Assembly (NCBI GenBank): GCA_949128115.1
Contig: OX421965.1
Span: 48,599,257 to 48,663,256, forward strand
DNA length: 64,000 nucleotides
From: Anaspis maculata
Taxonomy: Eukaryota > Arthropoda > Insecta > Coleoptera > Scraptiidae
Direction: 5' to 3'
The notes under the pieces were generated by a model that did no database searches, had not been told where the DNA came from, and saw nothing but the letters and a program-made list of their open reading frames with translations. The position numbers and the translations under genes were made by a program. Below, piece after piece: positions 59,801 through 64,000 of the stretch (positions are counted from its first letter, which is position 1; each line of letters begins with the position of its first letter).

Positions 59801-62800
59801 AAGCAGCTCAGTTATTCAGGCTTTATGAATGTAGAACTTGGAACGCTACTTTTTTGAATGAATAAAATAATCAACTTTAGGCAAACAGTCGAAGCAAATT
59901 AGCAAATAATGCATGAACTCTATTTTTAGAATATTGATTCACAAAATCATTAGATACGATGTTTACAATAACGTCCAACCAATAAATATAGCTGAAAAAA
60001 TCCTTTGTTCTTCAATTGACAATCAAATTTTGAATTAACTTTTACGCGCCAAAAACAGTTACTTTTGATGACGTGATTTCGCACCAGTAACTTTTTTGTT
60101 CACAAGGTTTATTGCCCTGCGACGCAGTCCTGAATCACAGGTGAGTACATTATTTTTGTACGAAGTCTGCTCATTTAGTACTCAAATATGCAGCCAAAAT
60201 AATAATGACATGTCATGATTTGCGAATGCTCGCATTTACAGACCTCGGCTCCGCCTCGGACTACAAGTTTTACTCGCACTAGCAAATATACAGTTTCTGG
60301 CTCACATCCAGTTCCACCAAACTTTTATGAACGGGCCATACTATTGACTGGTGCATAGCAACTATCAGCGTGATAAAGTTGATCCGTTCGTAAAACTTTG
60401 GTGTAACTGGCTGTTATTGACACAAATTACTATATTTTTAATGATTGCTTGTGACAGATGTTTGGAAATCGTTTTTGGATAAGATCTTTGCAACAAATCA
60501 TGGAAAACTCTAACATTTCAATTTGAAACAAATTTCTTTGACACAGCCTCTCTTTAACCCTTTAGACCTTCAACGGCTCTGGACGAGTATACTCGCAAAA
60601 ATTTTAGTTTTGATTTTTGCTGTGGACGAGTATGTTCGCATGCCCTGCAGTCCCTTGTGCTTGGACTGAATAATTTTGCACGCGAATGACGTCTATTTAT
60701 AAGCAATCAAATTTTTAAATAAACCGCCAAAGACAGTTTTTGATGATGACAATCATGTACCTTCTACACATTTTAATTGTTTGCTGATTCTAAGCATTTC
60801 TGGTGTATCCACCAAAAATATAGGCCCAGTCTGATAATCTTATATTTCACTTTATTTTAAGATAAAAACCGACGAAAATACTCGTCTTGAGCACAGTAGT
60901 GGTCTGAATTTCCGATAGGTACTGAAGACTGTTTTGCAGTGCAGTGGACGAATATACTCGCAACCGATTCGGAACTCAGCTGGAAATCTTGAAGCCAAGT
61001 CAGCATTTGAAACAAAAAACTCTAAAAGAAATTGCAGCAATGGCCTAGAACACGGGATATATTTTTTTTAGCTTCACCGACAACGAAAGTAAAACTAAAA
61101 AAAACCAAAAGATACTAGAAAATGATGAGTAATGATGTAGAACTTCACTAGCGATGAGTAAAACAGAAAAACTTTGAGCTTGGCCTAGATACTGGGAGAG
61201 AATCTCGATTACTTACTAAATTAAAATGCTGCAAGAACTGAACTTTAAAATGATATCTCTTGAAACATTCATCAGAGTGACCGCATTTTCAGTTCTTTCA
61301 GCATCGGTTTACAGAATCGAAAAATTCAATATTTACCTGATCTACAGATACCCAAAACAAAAATTCCGGTCATGAACAGTGTTCTCTTAGAAATCGTCAA
61401 CCTGTCACAGATGGGTGGGAGGATGAGCCTTGCCAGAATGTCAGTTGCAGCTTGGACGGATAGGAACAAAGCAATGTCCGACTTGTCATAGCCAATGTCG
61501 CTGAAGAAAAACGGCGTGACCATCTTGAAATTCTGCTCAGCCACATAGAATATGGACAAGCCAAAGACCAAGTTCAAATAGATCGGATCCTTGAGCAAAT
61601 CGAAATCCATGAAAACGACGATCCTCTGCCACATGCTCTTCTTTTCTTCTTGCTTCAGCTGGAATGGTTCCCTGGCGAACTCCGCCAAAATCTTCGTGTG
61701 TGTCGTCAGCTGAACGCCGGGATAGCTCATGTTTCTTCGAAGCTGCGTGGCGGTTGGCATTCGATCGAACTCGTTTGGCTGGAAACGTGAACAAATTTTT
61801 AAAATGCGGTCTATAGAGGCATATACCAAAAGTCGCACATCACCTTCAAGGCAAGGGCTGAAAGACAATCCTGAGGTACCTATAATTTAACCGGTGTAAT
61901 GGCTCTGGCATCAGACGTGAAAGCAAGCTGGTTTAGGGGAGCTTCACCTCAGAGATTGGTATGATGTTTCTGCAATGTTCTTGGTTCTAATAAGCATTTT
62001 TGAGCCAAGACCAGCACGTCGAAATTATGAAGAACCGAGTGAAGAACTTTCGAGCCAGGTATCGACAAAGATGGTCCAGGACCTAACTCGTTTAGTCCCT
62101 CATGCTTCCACCATGCCTGCCTTAGCCCAAAAATACTTACTTGCACTCAAGACTAAGACTTCACAAAAGGATCATGCCAATGTCATTATCTGGGTGACCA
62201 TTTACTAATGCAAGTTTGCACTTTCAGTATCAGCGCATGACACATGACTAACTACCTCGTGACAATATAGGGTGTGCAGATGGTTACAGCCTGACGAAAT
62301 ACCACCACACTTCCAGTGATTCATTAACCCTCGAATGTAAGTACCTTCAAGCGAATGCGCGACTTGTAAGTAGTGGACACCATTTGCATAAATGCTGGAA
62401 GGGCTTACCTCTAAATGAAGTTGAATGCTGGACCCTGTGAAATCCAACCTGGAATAACTAGACACTATTGATTCCTTAGACGGCTTCCTCTTATTGTTAG
62501 TCCCGAGGAAGCTCATGGTCGAAAAGTTTCTGGGGAAAGTCGATTTCCGTCTCAGTCCAGGTTGTTTGGTCATTTCTTCCAGAGTCTTCACCGCCAGTTC
62601 AGACATTATTTTATTGTTAATCAGCGTTTGGGCCTCGTGCAGCTCGCTATCTTCATCTTCGGTCTCTTTTATTGTCTCCATTTCCTACAGACACAGTTTC
62701 GATTAGTTCTCTTTTCATCCTTCATTTTAAAAATTCGACACAGAAAGCAAGAATGGATATAAGAAACGAAAACAAAATCAGTTGAAAGTTCTCTTTACCT

Positions 62801-64000
62801 CATTAGACGCAAAGAAGAACGATATTCTCTGCAGCAGTGAAACATACACACACGATATTGTAACACATGTACAGGTACAAGGGTTTACGACTAAAGAACA
62901 AGAGTGTTGAGAAATATAAAAAATCACCTGGTGGTAAGCCTCTTCTTCGTCTTTGATTTCAGGTACAAAATGCCACTTGGCGGGTTGAAGCAGACAAGAT
63001 CCGACAATGGCGTTCAGTGCGAACGCACCCAGAATTAATATGGCACCTCTGAAGCTGTAGTGGTCTAGAAGAATCCTGACAGCTTGTGGCATCAGCATCA
63101 TTCCGAAAGCCGTTCCGGCAAGTGAAAATCCGACGGCTTGCCCTCTTCGCTTCACGAAGTAGTTGTTCAGGGCTACGAATGTAGAAGACGCTGTCAGGCC
63201 TACACCTAAACCTGGAATCGCAAACAAAAATTGTGAAAGTGCGCAGCTATACTGATCGTTGGCTTCACGATACTGCTGAAAACAGATTAAGCAGAGGTGT
63301 TCTACAAACACTCGTCGAGCTATGCTAAGACCTCAGTGGTAAGTGATGGAAAAATTTCAATCGTTCCCCAACATTGAACTAGTCGTAATCCTCAATGGTA
63401 TCTTGGTGTCTCGAGTCTGGCTGTGATCTTTGAGCAATTATAACCGTCTGGTCTCTAAGAGAAAGTTCCGGGTTCTGTCTTCGGAAGCGAGCAACATGAT
63501 CCGATAGTTTGCATAGCGGCTTGATATACACGACTGTCAGAACGGATGGGCCTTAAGAGAGATTTATTTTCCTTCCTACGAATTCTTGGTTTTTCCCGTC
63601 GACAATAAACAGTTTTCAGACTAGTGTTCAGTTTTGAATCGCTGAGGACCAAATTAGGGGAAAACCTTCCAAATTGGGTTTGAAGAGCTGTTTTCAACAG
63701 TATTCGTTGTGAAGTATTGCCCATCAACTTACCGTTAATAATACTGTAAGTTGCAAGGATATGCGCCATGCTTTTGGCTGGATAGGTCAGGGCCAGGCCC
63801 AGGGCGCAAAGGGCCGAGCCCACCAGGGCGACCTTACGGTAGGAGAAGGCACGGATTAGGGGTCCTACAAAGAGCCCCGAGAAATTGATGAGGGCGTCCA
63901 GTGTGCTCATGATCAACGCCGCCCCTGTCGTCTCCACGTTCAGCTCCTTGAGCAGGTCGCCGAACAGGAGCCCGAAGGAGGGCTCTATGGACCTCGTGCA
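56802..64000 (-). CDS. Gene C: monocarboxylate transporter (SLC16/MCT family), 5' end outside window
   Basis: Visible exons: 64000-63733 (continues left in gene sense), 63211-62928, 62684-62409, 61778-61337, 59160-58969, 56956-56802; 1617 nt, 538 residues plus stop, all joined in frame by GT-AG introns. The visible part opens just after TM1 (SFGLLFGDLL), so the first exon(s) with the GGWGW-type signature lie outside. YFVKRRGQAVGFSLAG (about residue 107) is a good second MCT signature. A loop of about 150 residues is acidic, then Ser/Arg-rich (RRKSTF, KRKPSKES), with possible kinase sites. DILAR (about 389-393) matches the TM8 Asp/Arg pair of MCT1. The C-terminus is Ser/Thr/Asp-rich (ESDTDTSTT). 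A proton-linked organic acid carrier is likely. Intron phases match genes A and B at three sites. Confidence 0.9.
57086..57287. mobile_element. MITE in gene C intron (GATCTACAAAAAAGTC ends)
   Basis: GATCTACAAAAAAGTC at the left, GACTTTTTTGTAGATC at the right. The inner arms CTTCCATTTAGCTG and CAGCTAAATGGAAG also mirror, with GCG-rich loop text. Confidence 0.83.
57467..58670. mobile_element. Foldback element in gene C intron
   Basis: Outer ends ATACAGGCTGTCCCGACATT and GTCAGGACAGCCCTGTAT. The arms include AACGGGTTGAGGTATTTG, mirrored as CAAATACCTCAACCCGTT, and the centre carries another mirrored pair (GTCGAATTTCGAA/TTCGAAATTCGAC near 58000-58060). A DR-A copy is inserted in the right arm. Confidence 0.83.
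58139..58472 (+). mobile_element. MITE DR-A, copy 3
   Basis: Shares CAGTAATATCACAAGTGC, CAGCCCGAGGGAAACGC and AATAATCAAGGGCG with the copy at 36390-36710. Near its start, CGATAAATGCCC...GGGCATTTATC forms an extra small hairpin. It sits inside the right arm of the 57467-58670 foldback. Confidence 0.78.

Noticed and set aside
61537..61794. 85-codon minus-strand frame
   Set aside because: It overlaps a gene C exon in another frame.

Overview
The window looks like nuclear DNA of an arthropod, most likely an insect. Genes are split by GT-AG introns (one GC-AG), intergenic space is long, and DNA transposons, foldback elements and satellites are dense. I cannot name the species. No prokaryotic gene organisation is visible.

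Layout: roughly the first 33 kb carries no protein gene I can support. It is a patchwork of mobile DNA: foldback copies at 1-1715; a 7.36-kb hAT-like composite at 3603-10964 with an exact 8-bp target duplication, holding two satellite families (216-bp and 128-bp units) and two copies of a transposon promoter/intron module; a smaller hAT-like element with the same ends at 11378-11855; a large foldback at 12310-13767; two further hAT-like elements with exact 8-bp duplications (16014-17006, 30924-31901); a 5'-truncated non-LTR retrotransposon with an 11-bp duplication (21646-22322); and several MITE families.

From 33.2 kb to the end the minus strand carries three genes of the monocarboxylate transporter (SLC16/MCT, major facilitator) family in one orientation. 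Gene A (33251-39159, 6 exons, 508 aa) and gene B (39725-49929, 7 exons, 515 aa) are close tandem paralogues that also share promoter-proximal sequence. Gene C (56802 to beyond 64000, 6 exons visible, 538 residues visible) is a more distant member and runs off the right edge. Intron positions and phases are largely shared, so the cluster arose by duplication. B has one extra 2.8-kb intron, and A has a GC-AG intron where B has GT-AG. The large introns are filled with foldback elements and MITEs.

All three products should be 12-TM plasma-membrane carriers of small organic acids or related solutes. Gene C keeps the second MCT signature; A and B have a shared, altered version of it, so their substrates may differ. 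The strongest candidate for something undescribed is the composite hAT-like element and the wider pattern it belongs to: one shared terminal repeat joined to different, massively repeated short subterminal motifs.
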